64,000 nt of DNA. Source: Hamadaea sp. Lineage in GTDB: Bacteria > Actinomycetota > Actinomycetes > Mycobacteriales > Micromonosporaceae. Location: assembly GCF_013362815.1 (NCBI RefSeq), contig NZ_JABFVK010000043.1:62001-126000 (forward strand), written 5' to 3'. The stretch's first letter is position 1, and each line of letters starts with the position of its first letter. A program made the position numbers and the translations under genes. The notes under the pieces are model-generated. The model searched no databases. It was not told the DNA's origin and saw nothing but the letters and a program-made list of their open reading frames with translations. Shown one piece after another: positions 8,358 to 18,722 of the stretch.

Positions 8358-9221
8358 ATGATCCCCCTCCGCACTCCGCTCACCCGGTACGCCTTGGGCC
8401 GTGCCGACGCCGGGCTGGCTCTCGACGCGCTGCGGGCCTGGGCTGCCCCCGGCCGATCCAACGGCAGCCTGCACGCCGGTGACGTCGGCTGGTTCCTGCG
8501 CTTCGACGAGGAGCGAGTGCGCGCCGCGCTCGCAGTCTGGTCGGACGCCACCGGTCCGGTCGCGGTGGAGTTGTCGGACCCCGAGTTACGCCGGATCAGC
8601 CTGGCACCGCGAGCGGAGGAGGACCCGGAGGTGCTGGTCGCCCTGGCAGACGCGGTGCGTACCGACGGAACGCCGGTGGGGGTGACGGCCGAGTCGGGTC
8701 TGTGGACCGCGCTGGTGAAGTCCGGCTGGACCGCCGGGGCGCCGGATGCGCACCTCGTGCTGCCGCTGTCCGGCCCGATCGAGGTGGATCTCCCGTACGC
8801 CCTGGTCGGCGAGGCGGACGCCGCCGCGCGAGTGGATGTGCAACGCGCGGCGTTCTCCCGTTCGACGTTCACCGTGGCCCGCTGGCGGCAACTGCACTCC
8901 TCCCCGGCCGGGCAGTACGCCGTCGACGTCCTCGTGCGTACGCCGGGCGGGACGGCGGCGGCCGCAGCGATCGGCTGGTTCGCCGGGCCGGGCCGCTGCG
9001 CCGTGCTCGAACCGGTCGGCACCCATCCCGACTACCGTCGCCGGGGTTACGGGCGGGCCGTCGTCCTGGCCGCAGCCGAGGAGCTGCGCAGGCTGGGTGC
9101 GAGCGCGGTCGCCGTGCTGCCACCGGCCGACCTCGAACCGGCCGTCGGCGCATACCGGGCGGCCGGGTTCGAACTGATCGGGTACGAGCACACGCTCACG
9201 CCGCCGAGACACGGATCCTGA
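8358..9221 (+). CDS. GNAT family N-acetyltransferase
   Basis: 287-residue protein whose C-terminal half is a GNAT domain: the acetyl-CoA binding motif A reads VGTHPDYRRRGYGRAVV, followed by AAEELRRLGASAVAVLPP and the final AVGAYRAAGFELIGYEHT strand. The N-terminal 140 residues look like a second, degenerate GNAT-like or accessory domain. ATG 8358 was chosen from a TAGCGT box 7 bases upstream. It transfers acetyl from acetyl-CoA to an unknown amine. It converges on the YbaB-like gene with only 18 bases between. Confidence 0.85.
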   Translation: MIPLRTPLTRYALGRADAGLALDALRAWAAPGRSNGSLHAGDVGWFLRFDEERVRAALAVWSDATGPVAVELSDPELRRISLAPRAEEDPEVLVALADAVRTDGTPVGVTAESGLWTALVKSGWTAGAPDAHLVLPLSGPIEVDLPYALVGEADAAARVDVQRAAFSRSTFTVARWRQLHSSPAGQYAVDVLVRTPGGTAAAAAIGWFAGPGRCAVLEPVGTHPDYRRRGYGRAVVLAAAEELRRLGASAVAVLPPADLEPAVGAYRAAGFELIGYEHTLTPPRHGS

Positions 9222-9239
9222 CGCCGCCGGTGAGCCGGT

Positions 9240-9632
9240 TCAGTGCTCCATCCGCCGGGTCAGCGATTCGAGCTGGTCGGTCAGGTCGTCGATGCGGGCG
9301 ATCCCCCGGTCGAACTCGCTGCTCGACTCGCTGGGCCGCATGCCCATCTCGCCGCCCATGATCTCGTCGGCCTGCTCGTTGTACGCCGCTTGAGCGGCCG
9401 TGATCGCCGCGGTGACCGACCGCGACACCTGCTCGGCTCCGCCACGCAGGGCCGACTCGTCGATCCGCAGCTCCCGCAGCATCCCGCCGGCCCCTGTACG
9501 CGCGACGACGAGCCCGTCCTGCGACCGCCCCTCGGCGCTGGCGTGCTCGAGCCGCTCCTGGGCCCGGCGCAGCCGGTCCACCTGGTCCATCGCGTAGTGG
9601 GCGAGTCCATCCAGATTGTTCAGTCCAGCCAT
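9240..9632 (-). CDS. YbaB/EbfC family protein (type VII-associated, EspL-like)
   Basis: 130-residue protein of the YbaB/EbfC nucleoid-associated fold: a coiled N-terminal helix (DQVDRLRRAQERLEHASAEG), a central strand pair (LVVARTGAGGMLRELRID) and a long C-terminal helix (VSRSVTAAITAAQAAYNEQ). In actinobacteria such proteins commonly sit beside WXG100 genes, as here. ATG 9632 has GGGGAGG five bases upstream. It is divergent from a set of three genes that includes two WXG100-type proteins, so it probably belongs to that secretion-related locus as a DNA-binding or chaperone-like partner; its role is not known. Confidence 0.75.
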   Translation of the reverse strand: MAGLNNLDGLAHYAMDQVDRLRRAQERLEHASAEGRSQDGLVVARTGAGGMLRELRIDESALRGGAEQVSRSVTAAITAAQAAYNEQADEIMGGEMGMRPSESSSEFDRGIARIDDLTDQLESLTRRMEH

Positions 9633-9728
9633 AGCCGCCTCCCCGGTCGTAGCCGACTCCCCGCAAGTTATCCACAGGGCGCGCAGGCACCATAGCCACC
9701 CGGGCCGAACCATGCCAAGATTCCCGAT

Positions 9729-10256
9729 GTGCCCGACGACATCACCGCGACGATGGCCCGTGACGTGGCGCCGATCCTCGCTCCGGGCGAGGAGCTGTCG
9801 GTGGCCGCGATCATCACGTCCTCCGATCCCGGCGCGACCGGGCCGGTCCGGGTCGGCCCGGAGCTCGGCAACTTCGTCGTGCGGCTGCTCACCCTCGGGC
9901 TGGTCGGCGAGAACACTCAGCTGATGCGGCGCGCGCTCTGGGGCCGCTCGGTCACCGGCCCGCCGAACTCGCTGGCGCATACCTTGCACGACCTGATCCA
10001 CGAGGCCAGCTGGGCCAAGCTGGTGCTCACCGACCGGCGCGTGATCATCGCGCGCGGTGAGCTGCTCGGCCCCGGCAGTTACAAGTTCGACCTGGTCGGC
10101 TCGCTGCCGCGGACCGCGGTCGTGGGCGCGCGGCCGGCGCCCAAAGGCCTGATGCGGCGAGGGCGCCTGGAGCTGCGTTACGCCGACGGCTCCACCGGCG
10201 TCGTCAATCTGCTGAAGAAACAATCGTCCGTCGTGCTGCGCGCACTGGGAGGCTGA
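9729..10256 (+). CDS. Hypothetical protein of the WXG100 locus
   Basis: 175-residue protein with no domain I can name. The N-terminal third (MPDDITATMARDVAPILAPG) may be a short helix. The middle holds a mildly hydrophobic LGNFVVRLLTLGLVGENTQL segment. The C-terminal half (KLVLTDRRVIIARGELL onward) resembles the beta-rich, pleckstrin-like folds that often carry a LTDRRVxxx phrase in actinobacterial proteins. No signal peptide. It starts at GTG 9729, is divergent from the YbaB-like gene, and precedes the two WXG100-type genes by 39 bases, probably in one operon. Confidence 0.7.
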   Translation: MPDDITATMARDVAPILAPGEELSVAAIITSSDPGATGPVRVGPELGNFVVRLLTLGLVGENTQLMRRALWGRSVTGPPNSLAHTLHDLIHEASWAKLVLTDRRVIIARGELLGPGSYKFDLVGSLPRTAVVGARPAPKGLMRRGRLELRYADGSTGVVNLLKKQSSVVLRALGG

Positions 10257-10295
10257 CGCGCACCGCCGACGGGGTTCCATGGGGAGGGAACTCGA

Positions 10296-10601
10296 GTGGA
10301 TACCACCAAGATCGCCTTACAGGCGCTCGACAGTTACCGCCAGACGGCGTCGTCGGTCGCCGACGGTTTCGACCGCGCCCGGCAGGGGCTGGTCGACGCC
10401 GACGTGAGCGGCGACAGTTTCGGGCTGCTCCAGGAGTCGCAGGGCATCGCCGGGAAGTACAGCGAGCGGTGTGAAGCCGGGCTTCAGGTGCTCACCGACG
10501 GCCGGGACGTCTTCGACGCGCTGGCCGACGCGATGGAAGCCGTGCGCGACGCGTATCGCACGGCCGACAAGGCCGCCGCCCAGCGATACGGAGGTCAGTG
10601 A
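10296..10601 (+). CDS. WXG100/EspC-like small helical protein
   Basis: 101-residue all-helical protein, the size of ESX substrates and of the DUF2580/EspC group. It starts with DTTKIALQALDSYRQTASSV, has a short turn near residues 40-48 (SGDSFGLLQE), and ends with a second long helix (VFDALADAMEAVRDAYRTAD). It has no signal peptide and no strict WXG, so it is a distant member. GTG 10296 has a strong GGGGAGGGAA upstream. It overlaps the next gene by four bases, suggesting the two products form a heterodimer. Confidence 0.7.
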   Translation: MDTTKIALQALDSYRQTASSVADGFDRARQGLVDADVSGDSFGLLQESQGIAGKYSERCEAGLQVLTDGRDVFDALADAMEAVRDAYRTADKAAAQRYGGQ

Positions 10602-11401
10602 TCATGGCACGCTCTGAAGCCGGTGCGATGCGCATCGACGGCTGGCTGTCGCCCGCCGGTGCCGCGCTGCACATCATCAAGCCCATCGTCGACTTCCTCT
10701 CCCACCCGCTCGACCAGGTGACCGGCGACCCCGAGGGGTTGCGGGCCAAGGCGGAAGCCTGGAAGCACGCCGCGACCGCGGTCTCCGGGCTCATCACGCA
10801 GGAGAGCGACGCCCGCGCCAAGCTGATCGCGGCGTGGGAAGGCGACGCCGCGAAGGCGTTCGACAAGGAGATCGGCGAGCTGTCGACCAACCTCGCCGAG
10901 ATCGTCGAGCACTTCAAGGGCACCGCCGAGATGCTGGAGCAGACCGCGACCGGCGCGCAGCAGGCCGAAGACTTGGTCGTCGACATCATCAAGGAACTCA
11001 TCGCCTGGCTGATCTGCACGATCATCGTGGCGCTGGCGTCTTCGTGGATCACCCTCGGCGCCTCGGTCGCCGCCGGCACCGCCGCGGGCTGGGCCGAATC
11101 CGCGGTCGCCGCCGGTCGTTGCGCCACCGTCGCGTCGAAGCTGGCCAAGCTGCTGCGGGCCGCCGAGAAGTTCCTCAAGACGATGAGCGACTTCGCGAAG
11201 GCGTACAAGATCACCAAGTTGAAGTCGACCGGCGTGAGTGCGTGGACGAAGGCTCGGTTCGCCACTGGCACCGGCTACCAGCTCATCGCCACGAACTGGG
11301 TGATCAAGAAGACGATCGTCGAGCCGACGGTCGGCAATCACGTCGTCCGGCCGACCATCGGCGCCGGGGACAAGTCGATCGACTGGCCCGCCCTGCTATA
11401 G
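10598..11401 (+). CDS. WXG100-superfamily protein with membrane-spanning C-terminus
   Basis: 267-residue protein. Residues about 45-125 form a WXG100-like hairpin (KAEAWKHAATAVSGL, then AWEGDAAKAFDKEIG with a W-x-G turn, then LAEIVEHFKGTAEMLEQTA). A strongly hydrophobic stretch follows (LIAWLICTIIVALASSWITL, ASVAAGTAAGWAESAV), then an amphipathic basic tail. This resembles polymorphic-toxin or ESX-substrate architecture, but no catalytic toxin domain is visible. The start is GTG 10598 (GTGA overlap) or ATG 10604. A strong bidirectional terminator follows at 11412. Confidence 0.72.
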   Translation: MIMARSEAGAMRIDGWLSPAGAALHIIKPIVDFLSHPLDQVTGDPEGLRAKAEAWKHAATAVSGLITQESDARAKLIAAWEGDAAKAFDKEIGELSTNLAEIVEHFKGTAEMLEQTATGAQQAEDLVVDIIKELIAWLICTIIVALASSWITLGASVAAGTAAGWAESAVAAGRCATVASKLAKLLRAAEKFLKTMSDFAKAYKITKLKSTGVSAWTKARFATGTGYQLIATNWVIKKTIVEPTVGNHVVRPTIGAGDKSIDWPALL

Positions 11402-11411
11402 CGAGCGCTGC

Positions 11412-11440
11412 AAAAGGGGCCCCTCCTCGGGGCCCCTTTT
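11412..11440. terminator. Bidirectional intrinsic terminator
   Basis: A perfect 12-base-pair stem (AAAAGGGGCCCC / GGGGCCCCTTTT) with a 5-base loop sits between the convergent WXG100-type gene and gltD. The A-run and T-run allow it to work on both strands. Confidence 0.9.
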
Positions 11441-11444
11441 CGCG

Positions 11445-12914
11445 TCAGCGCGCGGCGGCGAGCGGCTGGGACGAGGGGCGTACCGGAGCCGGCAAGGCAC
11501 CCTCCCCACCCAGGTACGCATGGATCGCCGCAGCGGCGGAGCGCCCCTCGGCGATGGCCCACACGATGAGCGACGCTCCCTTGTGGACATCACCGGCGGC
11601 GAAGACGCCCGGCGTACTGGTCTGCCAGGCGGCGTCGACCGCGACGGTCCCCCGCGACGGCAGCTCCAGCTGCTCCAACGCGGCGTACGCGTCGGTGCCT
11701 TCGAACCCGATCGCGAGCAGCACGAGGTCGGCCGGGATCTCCCGCTCGCTGCCCGGCACGACGGTGACGACGCCTCGGCCGCCGACGCGCTGAACCGTGA
11801 CGTCGGCGAGCACGATGGCCCGCACGTTGCCCTGGCCGTCGTCGACGAACCGCTGAACGGCGACGGAGAAGACCCGCTCGCCGCCCTCCTCGTGGGCCGG
11901 GTAGTTCCGCAGGATCCAGGGCCAGGTCGGCCACGGGTCCCGGTCGCCGTCGCGCGCCGACGGCGGCAACGGGTAGCGGTCGAGCTGGGTGACCGACGCG
12001 GCCCCCTGCCGGTGCGCGACGCCCAGGCAGTCCGCGCCGGTGTCGCCGCCGCCGATGATGATGACGTGCTTGCCCTCGGCCGTGATCTGCGGCGCGGGGC
12101 CGCCGTCGACGTGCCGGTTGGACTGCACGAGGTGGTCCATCGCCAGGTGGACGCCGGCCAGCGCGCGACCCGGCGTCTCCGGGGTGTCCCGCCCGGCGAG
12201 CGCACCGGTCGCCAGCAGCACCGCGTCGTGCGAAGCCCGAAGTTCGGAAGCCGAGACGTCCACGCCGACGTTCACGCCGGTCCGGAAGGAGACTCCTTCG
12301 GCCGAGAGCTGCGCGACCCGGCGGTCGATGTGGTGCTTCTCCAGCTTGAAGTCGGGGATGCCGTACCGGAGCAGGCCGCCCACCTTCTCGTCCCGCTCGT
12401 AGACGGTCACCTGGTGGCCGGCGCGGGCCAGCTGCTGGGCCGCGGCCAGCCCGGCCGGGCCGGAGCCGACGACCGCAACCGTCTTGCCCGAAGATGCGGG
12501 CGCGGGCTGGGCGACGACCGAGCCGTCGGCGAACGCCTGGTCGATGATGGAGACTTCGACCTGCTTGATCGCAACGGGGTCGTCGCCGATCCCGAGTACG
12601 CACGCAGCCTCACACGGCGCCGGGCACAGCCGCCCGGTGAACTCCGGGAAGTTGTTGGTGGCGTGCAGGGACTCGATCGCCGACCCCCACGACCCCGTAC
12701 GCACAAGGTCGTTCCAGTCCGGAATCCGGTTCCCGAGCGGACAGCCGTCGTGGCAGAACGGGATGCCGCAGTCCATGCACCGGGTGGCCTGCTCGCGGAC
12801 GAGCTCCTGATCGGCGGGCGGGTAGACCTCCTGCCAGTCCATGATGCGTACCGGGACGGGGCGGCGGGCCGGCAGCCGCCGGCCGTAGCGCAGGAAACCA
12901 TTGGGATCAGGCAC
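11445..12914 (-). CDS. gltD: Glutamate synthase small subunit
   Basis: 489-residue beta subunit of NADPH-dependent glutamate synthase, which supplies electrons to GltB. The N-terminal Fe-S region has [23 protein letters not shown] and later [12 protein letters not shown], giving the conserved cysteines of the two 4Fe-4S clusters. FAD-binding [17 protein letters not shown] and NADPH-binding [13 protein letters not shown] follow, and [11 protein letters not shown] is the second FAD contact. The start GTG 12914 overlaps the gltB stop by 8 bases. Full length, with no odd features. Confidence 0.96.
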   Translation of the reverse strand: MPDPNGFLRYGRRLPARRPVPVRIMDWQEVYPPADQELVREQATRCMDCGIPFCHDGCPLGNRIPDWNDLVRTGSWGSAIESLHATNNFPEFTGRLCPAPCEAACVLGIGDDPVAIKQVEVSIIDQAFADGSVVAQPAPASSGKTVAVVGSGPAGLAAAQQLARAGHQVTVYERDEKVGGLLRYGIPDFKLEKHHIDRRVAQLSAEGVSFRTGVNVGVDVSASELRASHDAVLLATGALAGRDTPETPGRALAGVHLAMDHLVQSNRHVDGGPAPQITAEGKHVIIIGGGDTGADCLGVAHRQGAASVTQLDRYPLPPSARDGDRDPWPTWPWILRNYPAHEEGGERVFSVAVQRFVDDGQGNVRAIVLADVTVQRVGGRGVVTVVPGSEREIPADLVLLAIGFEGTDAYAALEQLELPSRGTVAVDAAWQTSTPGVFAAGDVHKGASLIVWAIAEGRSAAAAIHAYLGGEGALPAPVRPSSQPLAAAR

Positions 12915-15900
12915 GAGAGACCTCCATGACCGCGGCGTCTACGTCGCGACCGGCGGCTTCGGCGGCCCGCATGACTTCCAGTACCTTCTTGTAGTCCCGG
13001 GGGATCACCGCAGTGAACCGGGTGAGCGCGGCGTCCCAGTCGGCGAGCAGCTTCTCCGCCACCGTCGAACCGGTCTCCGCGTAGTGCTTGTCGACGAGCG
13101 CCCGCAGCGCCGACGCCGCCGGACCGGTCACCGGGTCGAGGTCGACCAGATCGCGGTTGACCAGGTCGCTGTCCAGGTCGAGCAGGTACGCCTGCCCGCC
13201 GCTCATGCCGGCGGCGAAGTTGCGCCCGGTCGGGCCGAGCACGACGACCGTGCCGCCGGTCATGTACTCGCAGCCGTGGTCGCCGACGCCCTCCACCACG
13301 GCGGTCGCGCCGGAGTTGCGTACGGCGAACCGCTGCCCGGCCTGCCCGCGCAGGTACACCTCACCGGAGGTCGCCCCGTAGAGCACGGTGTTGCCCGCGA
13401 TGACGTTGGCCTCGGCGGCGAACGGCGCGCTCGTATGCGGCCGGATGATCAGCCGGCCCCCGGACAGCCCCTTGCCGACGTAGTCGTTGGCGTCGCCGAG
13501 CAGCTTCAGCGTCACCCCGCGCGGCACGAACGCGCCGAACGACTGCCCGGCCGTGCCGACCAGGGTGAGGTCGATCGTGCCGTCCGGCAGCCCCTCGCCC
13601 CGGTAACGCCGGACGACTTCGCCGCCCAGCATCGCGCCGACGCTGCGGTGCTCGTTGCGTACGGCGACCGTCGCTGCGACGCGGGTGCCGCTCTCCAACG
13701 CCGGTGCGGCGAGTTCCAGCAGCTGGTTGTCGAGCGACTTGTGCAGCTGGTGGTCCTGGTCGCGGACCTTGCGCAGGGCCGCGCCGACCGGCAGCGACGG
13801 CTGGTGCAGCACGGCGCCCAGGTCGAGCCCGTGCCCCTTCCAGTGATCCACCGCCGGGGCGAAGTTCAGCAGGTCGACCCGGCCGACGGCCTCGTCGATG
13901 CTGCGCAGGCCGAGCGCGGCCAGGTACTCGCGCACCTCCTGAGCGAGGAACAGGAAGAAGTTCTCGACGAACTCCGGCTTGCCCGTGAACCGCTCGCGCA
14001 GGCGCGGGTTCTGCGTCGCGATGCCGACCGGACAGGTGTCCAGATGGCACACGCGCATCATCACACACCCGGCGACGATCAGCGGCGCGGTGGCGAAGCC
14101 GAACTCCTCCGCACCGAGCAACGCGGCGATCACGACGTCGCGGCCGGTCTTGAGCTGCCCGTCGACCTGCACCGTCACCCGGTCGCGCAGCCCGTTCAGG
14201 AGCAGCGTCTGCTGCGTCTCCGCCAAGCCCAGCTCCCACGGCGTACCAGCGTGTTTGAGGCTGTTGAGGGGAGACGCGCCGGTGCCGCCGTCGTGGCCGG
14301 AGATGAGGATGACGTCGGCCTTGAGCTTCGCGACACCCGCGGCGACCGTGCCCACGCCGGTCTCGCTGACCAGCTTGACGTGGACGCGCGAGGCCGGGTT
14401 GACGCTCTTGAGGTCGAAGACGAGCTGCGCGAGGTCTTCGATCGAGTAGATGTCGTGGTGCGGCGGCGGCGAGATCAGCCCGACCCCCGCGGTGGCGTGC
14501 CGGGTCTTGGCGATCCACGGCCAGACCTTGTTGCCCGGCAGCTGGCCGCCCTCGCCGGGCTTGGCCCCCTGCGCCATCTTGATCTGCAGGTCGTCGGCAT
14601 TGACCAGGTACTCGGTGGTCACGCCGAAGCGGCCCGAGGCGATCTGCTTGACCGCGGAACGCCGAGTCGGGTCATAGAGCCGCTCGACGTCCTCGCCGCC
14701 CTCGCCCGTGTTCGACTTCGCGCCCAGGTTGTTCATCGCGATGGCCAGCGTCTCGTGCGCCTCCGCCGAGATCGAGCCATAGCTCATCGCGCCGGTCGCG
14801 AACCGCTTGACGATCGCCTCGACCGGCTCGACCTCGTCGATCGAGATCGGCTCACGGTCCGCGAAACTGAACAGGCCGCGCAACGAACCCGCCTGGGCCG
14901 CGAGGTCGTCGACCTTCGCGGTGTACTCGCGGAAGACGCCCTCCTGCTTGGCCCGCGTCGCGTGCTGCAGCAGGAAGACCGTCTCCGGGTTGAACAGGTG
15001 CAGCTCACCCTCGCGACGCCATTGATACTCGCCGCCCACCTCCAGGCGGCGATGTGCCTGCTCCGCGACATTCAACGGGTACGCCACCGAGTGGCGGGCG
15101 GCCACCTCGGCGTGGATCTCGGCGAGCCCGATGCCGCCGATCTTCGACGACGTACTGGTGAAATACCGCTCCACCAGCCGCGAATCCAGGCCGACCGCCT
15201 CGAACACCTGGGCGCCGCAGTAGGACGACACCGTCGAGATGCCCATCTTGGACATGATCTTCTGGACGCCCTTGCCGAGCGCCTTCACGTAGTTGCGGAT
15301 CGCCTTCTCCGGCGTCACGCCGGCCAGCGCGCCCTCGCGGATCAGGTCCTCGGCGCTCTCGAACGCGAGGTACGGGTTGACCGCCGCCGCGCCGTACCCG
15401 ATGAGCACTGCGGCGTGGTGGACCTCTCGGCAGTCACCGGACTCGACGATCAGGGCGACCTGCGTACGCGTCTGCTCCCGGATCAGGTGCTGATGCACCG
15501 CCGCGGTGAGCAGCAACGACGGGATGGGGGCGAGATCGGCGGTCGAGTCGCGGTCGGACAGCACGAGGATGCGTACGCCGTCCTCGATCGCCTCCGAGAC
15601 GTGCCGGCAGATCTCGGTCAGCCGCGCCTTGAGCCCGGCCGCACCGTCTCGCAGCGGATAGAGGCCGGAGACGCGAACCGCCTGGTAACCGGGCATGTCC
15701 CCGTCGTCGTCGATCGAGAGGATCTTGGCCAGCTCGTCGTTGTCGATGATCGGGAACGGCAGCACGATCTGCCGGCAGCTCGCCGGGCCCGGGTCGAGCA
15801 GGTTGCCCTCCGGCCCGATCGTACCGGCGAGGCTGGTCACCATCTCCTCACGGATGGCGTCCAGCGGCGGGTTGGTCACCTGCGCGAAGAGCTGGTGGAA

Positions 15901-17472
15901 GTAGTCGTAGAGCAACCGCGGCCGGGTCGACAGCGGCGAGATCGGCGTGTCGGTGCCCATCGAGCCGAGCGGCTCGGCCCCGGCGCGCGCCATCGGCCCG
16001 ACGAGGATCTTGAGCTCCTCCTCGGTGTAGCCGAAGGTCTGCTGCCGCCGCTGCACCGAGTCGTGCGCGTAGACGATGTGCTCCCGCTCGGGCAGCGACT
16101 CGAGGTGGATGAGCCCAGCGTGCAGCCAGTCCGCGTACGGGGCGTCGGCGGCCAGGTCGCCCTTGATCTCGTCGTCGCCGATGATCCGGCCGGCCGCGGT
16201 GTCCACGAGGAACATCCGGCCCGGCTGCACCCGGCCCTTGGCGACCACCGTTGCGGGGTCGAGGTCGAGCATGCCGGACTCGCTGCCCAGCACGACCAGG
16301 CCGTCGCTGGTCAGCGACCAACGACCGGGGCGCAGGCCGTTGCGGTCGAGCACCGAGCCCACCACGGTGCCATCGCAGAAGGCGACGTCGGCCGGGCCGT
16401 CCCACGGCTCCATCAGGCTCGCATGGAACTGGTAGAACGCCTTGCGAGCAGCGCCTTCGGGGGTGGTCGCGAGGCTGGCGTCGTTCTCCCACGCCTCGGG
16501 GATCATCATCAGCACCGCGTGCGGCAGGCTGCGCCCGGTCAGGTGCAGCAGCTCCAGCACCTCGTCGAAGTTCGCCGAGTCCGAGCCGTCCGGCGTGCAG
16601 ATCGGGAACAGGCGCTTGAGGTTGCCGGGGATCAAGGGGCTGGCCAGCAACGATTCCCGGGCCTGCATCCAGTTCTTGTTCCCCCGGATGGTGTTGATCT
16701 CGCCGTTGTGCGCGATGAACCGGTACGGGTGGGCCAGCGGCCAGCTCGGGAAGGTGTTCGTCGAGAACCGCGAGTGCACCAGCGCGATCGCGGAGACCAC
16801 CCGCTCGTCGGCCAGATCCGGGAAGAACGTGGTGAGCTGCTCCGGCGTGAGCATGCCCTTGTAGACGACCGTCCGGCCGGACAGCGACGGGAAGTAGAGC
16901 GGAACACCGCGCTCACGGGTCTCCCGCTCGGTCTGCTTGCGTACGCAGAACGCGACGCGCTCCAGCTCCAGCCCGTCGAGCGGCCGGTACGGCGCGGCGA
17001 GGCTGTGCGCCTTCAGGAACACCTGGCGAATCCGCGGCCGCGCGCGCTCGGCCGTCGCGCCCAGGCCCCGGGGGCGTACCGGGACGTCGCGCCAGCCGAT
17101 GATCTCCGCGCCCTCGACGAGGGCGTACTTCTCCAGGACGGTCAGCGCCCGGGCCTCGTCCGCGCCGTTGGTCGGCAGGAAGACGAGACCGGTGACGTAC
17201 TGCCCGGCCGGGGGCAGCTCGAACGAGGCGCCCTCGTCGGCCAGCACCGCCCGGTAGAACTCGTCCGGGATCTGGATCATGATCCCGGCGCCGTCCCCCG
17301 TCTCCGGCTCGGCGCCGCGGGCTCCTCGGTGATCCAACCGGCACAACGCGGCCAGGCCCTTGGCCACGACGTCGTGTGCGCGCCGGCCATGGAGGTCGGC
17401 GACGAAGGCGACGCCGCAGGCGTCCTTCTCATTGGCCGGATCGTAAAGGCCCTGGGGGTACGGGTATGCCAC
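12907..17472 (-). CDS. gltB: Glutamate synthase large subunit
   Basis: 1521-residue alpha subunit, which makes two glutamates from glutamine and 2-oxoglutarate. The class II glutaminase domain begins at Cys19 in EKDACGVAF, so a short propeptide would be cleaved to expose the catalytic cysteine. The FMN and synthase core carries [25 protein letters not shown] and [11 protein letters not shown]; the 3Fe-4S cluster motif is [19 protein letters not shown]. The C-terminal GXGXG helix domain ends with a repeating GG-rich pattern. GTG 17472 follows AGGAGG. It is upstream of gltD and is probably controlled from the 17.5-17.8 kb spacer. Confidence 0.97.
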   Translation of the reverse strand: MAYPYPQGLYDPANEKDACGVAFVADLHGRRAHDVVAKGLAALCRLDHRGARGAEPETGDGAGIMIQIPDEFYRAVLADEGASFELPPAGQYVTGLVFLPTNGADEARALTVLEKYALVEGAEIIGWRDVPVRPRGLGATAERARPRIRQVFLKAHSLAAPYRPLDGLELERVAFCVRKQTERETRERGVPLYFPSLSGRTVVYKGMLTPEQLTTFFPDLADERVVSAIALVHSRFSTNTFPSWPLAHPYRFIAHNGEINTIRGNKNWMQARESLLASPLIPGNLKRLFPICTPDGSDSANFDEVLELLHLTGRSLPHAVLMMIPEAWENDASLATTPEGAARKAFYQFHASLMEPWDGPADVAFCDGTVVGSVLDRNGLRPGRWSLTSDGLVVLGSESGMLDLDPATVVAKGRVQPGRMFLVDTAAGRIIGDDEIKGDLAADAPYADWLHAGLIHLESLPEREHIVYAHDSVQRRQQTFGYTEEELKILVGPMARAGAEPLGSMGTDTPISPLSTRPRLLYDYFHQLFAQVTNPPLDAIREEMVTSLAGTIGPEGNLLDPGPASCRQIVLPFPIIDNDELAKILSIDDDGDMPGYQAVRVSGLYPLRDGAAGLKARLTEICRHVSEAIEDGVRILVLSDRDSTADLAPIPSLLLTAAVHQHLIREQTRTQVALIVESGDCREVHHAAVLIGYGAAAVNPYLAFESAEDLIREGALAGVTPEKAIRNYVKALGKGVQKIMSKMGISTVSSYCGAQVFEAVGLDSRLVERYFTSTSSKIGGIGLAEIHAEVAARHSVAYPLNVAEQAHRRLEVGGEYQWRREGELHLFNPETVFLLQHATRAKQEGVFREYTAKVDDLAAQAGSLRGLFSFADREPISIDEVEPVEAIVKRFATGAMSYGSISAEAHETLAIAMNNLGAKSNTGEGGEDVERLYDPTRRSAVKQIASGRFGVTTEYLVNADDLQIKMAQGAKPGEGGQLPGNKVWPWIAKTRHATAGVGLISPPPHHDIYSIEDLAQLVFDLKSVNPASRVHVKLVSETGVGTVAAGVAKLKADVILISGHDGGTGASPLNSLKHAGTPWELGLAETQQTLLLNGLRDRVTVQVDGQLKTGRDVVIAALLGAEEFGFATAPLIVAGCVMMRVCHLDTCPVGIATQNPRLRERFTGKPEFVENFFLFLAQEVREYLAALGLRSIDEAVGRVDLLNFAPAVDHWKGHGLDLGAVLHQPSLPVGAALRKVRDQDHQLHKSLDNQLLELAAPALESGTRVAATVAVRNEHRSVGAMLGGEVVRRYRGEGLPDGTIDLTLVGTAGQSFGAFVPRGVTLKLLGDANDYVGKGLSGGRLIIRPHTSAPFAAEANVIAGNTVLYGATSGEVYLRGQAGQRFAVRNSGATAVVEGVGDHGCEYMTGGTVVVLGPTGRNFAAGMSGGQAYLLDLDSDLVNRDLVDLDPVTGPAASALRALVDKHYAETGSTVAEKLLADWDAALTRFTAVIPRDYKKVLEVMRAAEAAGRDVDAAVMEVSRA

Positions 17473-17621
17473 ACCGGCCTCCTGTCGTCGTCACGAGAGT
17501 CGGGCGTGTGAAACGCCGGCTTGCTCATGTGGGTCATGAAATCGGGACGACATCGGCCCTGAGGGAAGAATTTCCCGGTTACGGTCGCCGACCGGGATCG
17601 CCGGTCCGCCGCGCGGCAAGG

Positions 17622-17659
17622 TTGCCACCTATGGCAAGTGTTGCTCGCCCCGTACGGGG
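17622..17659. promoter_or_regulatory. Two palindromes in the gltB upstream spacer
   Basis: The 379-base spacer 17473-17851 between divergent gltB and the channel gene has no gene. It contains TTGCCA-CCTA-TGGCAA (17622-17637), and 10 bases on, the perfect 12-base palindrome CCCCGTACGGGG (17648-17659). Either may be a regulator site for nitrogen control of gltBD. I could not fit a convincing GlnR box, so the regulator is unknown. Confidence 0.45.
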
Positions 17660-17851
17660 AGTGAAAGTGAGTCTACGTTAACTCCCCCGTCATTCCGCCA
17701 GACACAGATAGATCACATGTCCACAAGCTGAGATGGCGGGTATTCACGTCTTTCGCCGTACAAATTGCCGTAATTCGGATTAATGTGCGATAGACGGCAG
17801 CTGTGGTGCGTCCTTGCCGTCCACTGTCCATCTGGAGGAAGGCAGGACGCG

Positions 17852-18643
17852 ATGGGGAGCATCATCCGCGCCGGTGCACCGCTGAGCGGCGTCGCCGGGG
17901 CTACCAACGACATCTCCGACACCTTGCAGAACTGGCTGGCGACGGTCGGCAACGCGGCGCTCAAGTGCATCGTGTTCCTGATCATCTTCTTCGTCGGCTG
18001 GCTGATCGCCCGCGCGGTCGACTCGGCGGTGAGCCGGTTGCTGGCCAAGGTCGGGTTCGACCGGCTGGCCGAACGGACCGGCCTGCGCCGCTGGACCGGC
18101 CGGTACGCGCCCAGCGCGCTCGTCGGCCGAATCGTGCGCTACATCATCTTGCTGATCACGCTGCAACTGGCCTTCGGCGTCTTCGGGCCGAACGCGATCA
18201 GCGACCTGATCGACGCGATCATCGCCTGGATCCCGCGCCTCATCGTGGCCTGCGTGATCCTCGTCGTGGCGGTCGCCATCGCCGGCGCGGTCTTCGACAT
18301 CATCCGCAACGCCCTTTCGCAGTTCTCCTACGGCAAGGGGCTGGGCCGGGCGGCGCAGATCGCGATCATCGTCCTGGGCGCGGTCGCCGCGCTCAACCAG
18401 ATCGGCGTGGCCACCACGGTCACGATGCCGGTGCTCATCACGATCCTCGCCACGATCGGCGGCATCCTGGTGGTCGGCGTCGGCGGCGGTCTCATCCAGC
18501 CGATGCGGGAGCGCTGGGAGCGCATGCTCACCAAGGGCGAGGCCGAGATGACGAAGGTCTCGACCCATCTCAAGAGCGAACCGTCCACCGGCGGCTCAGC
18601 ATCGGGGGGCGACGTCACCATGCCGATCCCGCCGACAACCTGA
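17852..18643 (+). CDS. Small-conductance channel-like membrane protein (PF05552 helices)
   Basis: 263-residue membrane protein with about five hydrophobic segments (CIVFLIIFFVGWLIARAV, IVRYIILLITLQLAFGVFG, LIVACVILVVAVAIAGAVF, AAQIAIIVLGAVAALNQIG, VLITILATIGGILVVGVGGG). The repeated helix-loop units resemble the conserved transmembrane helix of MscS-related CmpX-type proteins, without the cytoplasmic MscS domain. ATG 17852 has GGAGGAAGG at 17834-17842, which rules out the in-frame upstream start. The C-terminal 40 residues are polar. Role in osmotic or envelope stress is a family inference. It is divergent from gltB. Confidence 0.8.
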   Translation: MGSIIRAGAPLSGVAGATNDISDTLQNWLATVGNAALKCIVFLIIFFVGWLIARAVDSAVSRLLAKVGFDRLAERTGLRRWTGRYAPSALVGRIVRYIILLITLQLAFGVFGPNAISDLIDAIIAWIPRLIVACVILVVAVAIAGAVFDIIRNALSQFSYGKGLGRAAQIAIIVLGAVAALNQIGVATTVTMPVLITILATIGGILVVGVGGGLIQPMRERWERMLTKGEAEMTKVSTHLKSEPSTGGSASGGDVTMPIPPTT

Positions 18644-18649
18644 CGCCCC

Positions 18650-18715
18650 GCGTTGATCAAGACGCTAGGGGCGGCGACACGCCGCCAGGCGGGACCTTAG
18701 GTTCATGATCAACGC
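18650..18715. repeat. Palindromic element, family B copy 1
   Basis: Arms GCGTTGATCA (18650-18659) and TGATCAACGC (18706-18715) are exact reverse complements, and an inner CGGCG/CGCCG stem surrounds GACA. It starts 6 bases after the channel gene stop and ends 7 bases before the monooxygenase stop, so it probably also acts as the convergent terminator. Confidence 0.75.
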
Positions 18716-18722
18716 GAAGGGG

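Noticed and set aside
12901-17511. A 1536-codon open frame on the plus strand, opposite gltB
   Set aside because: It is exactly antisense to a full-length glutamate synthase gene, has no recognisable domain, and is rich in Arg, Val and Asp as expected for the complement of high-GC coding DNA.
17622-17700. GlnR box upstream of gltB
   Set aside because: I looked for GTNAC-N6-GAAAC; GTTAAC and TGAAAG are present but not at the proper spacing.
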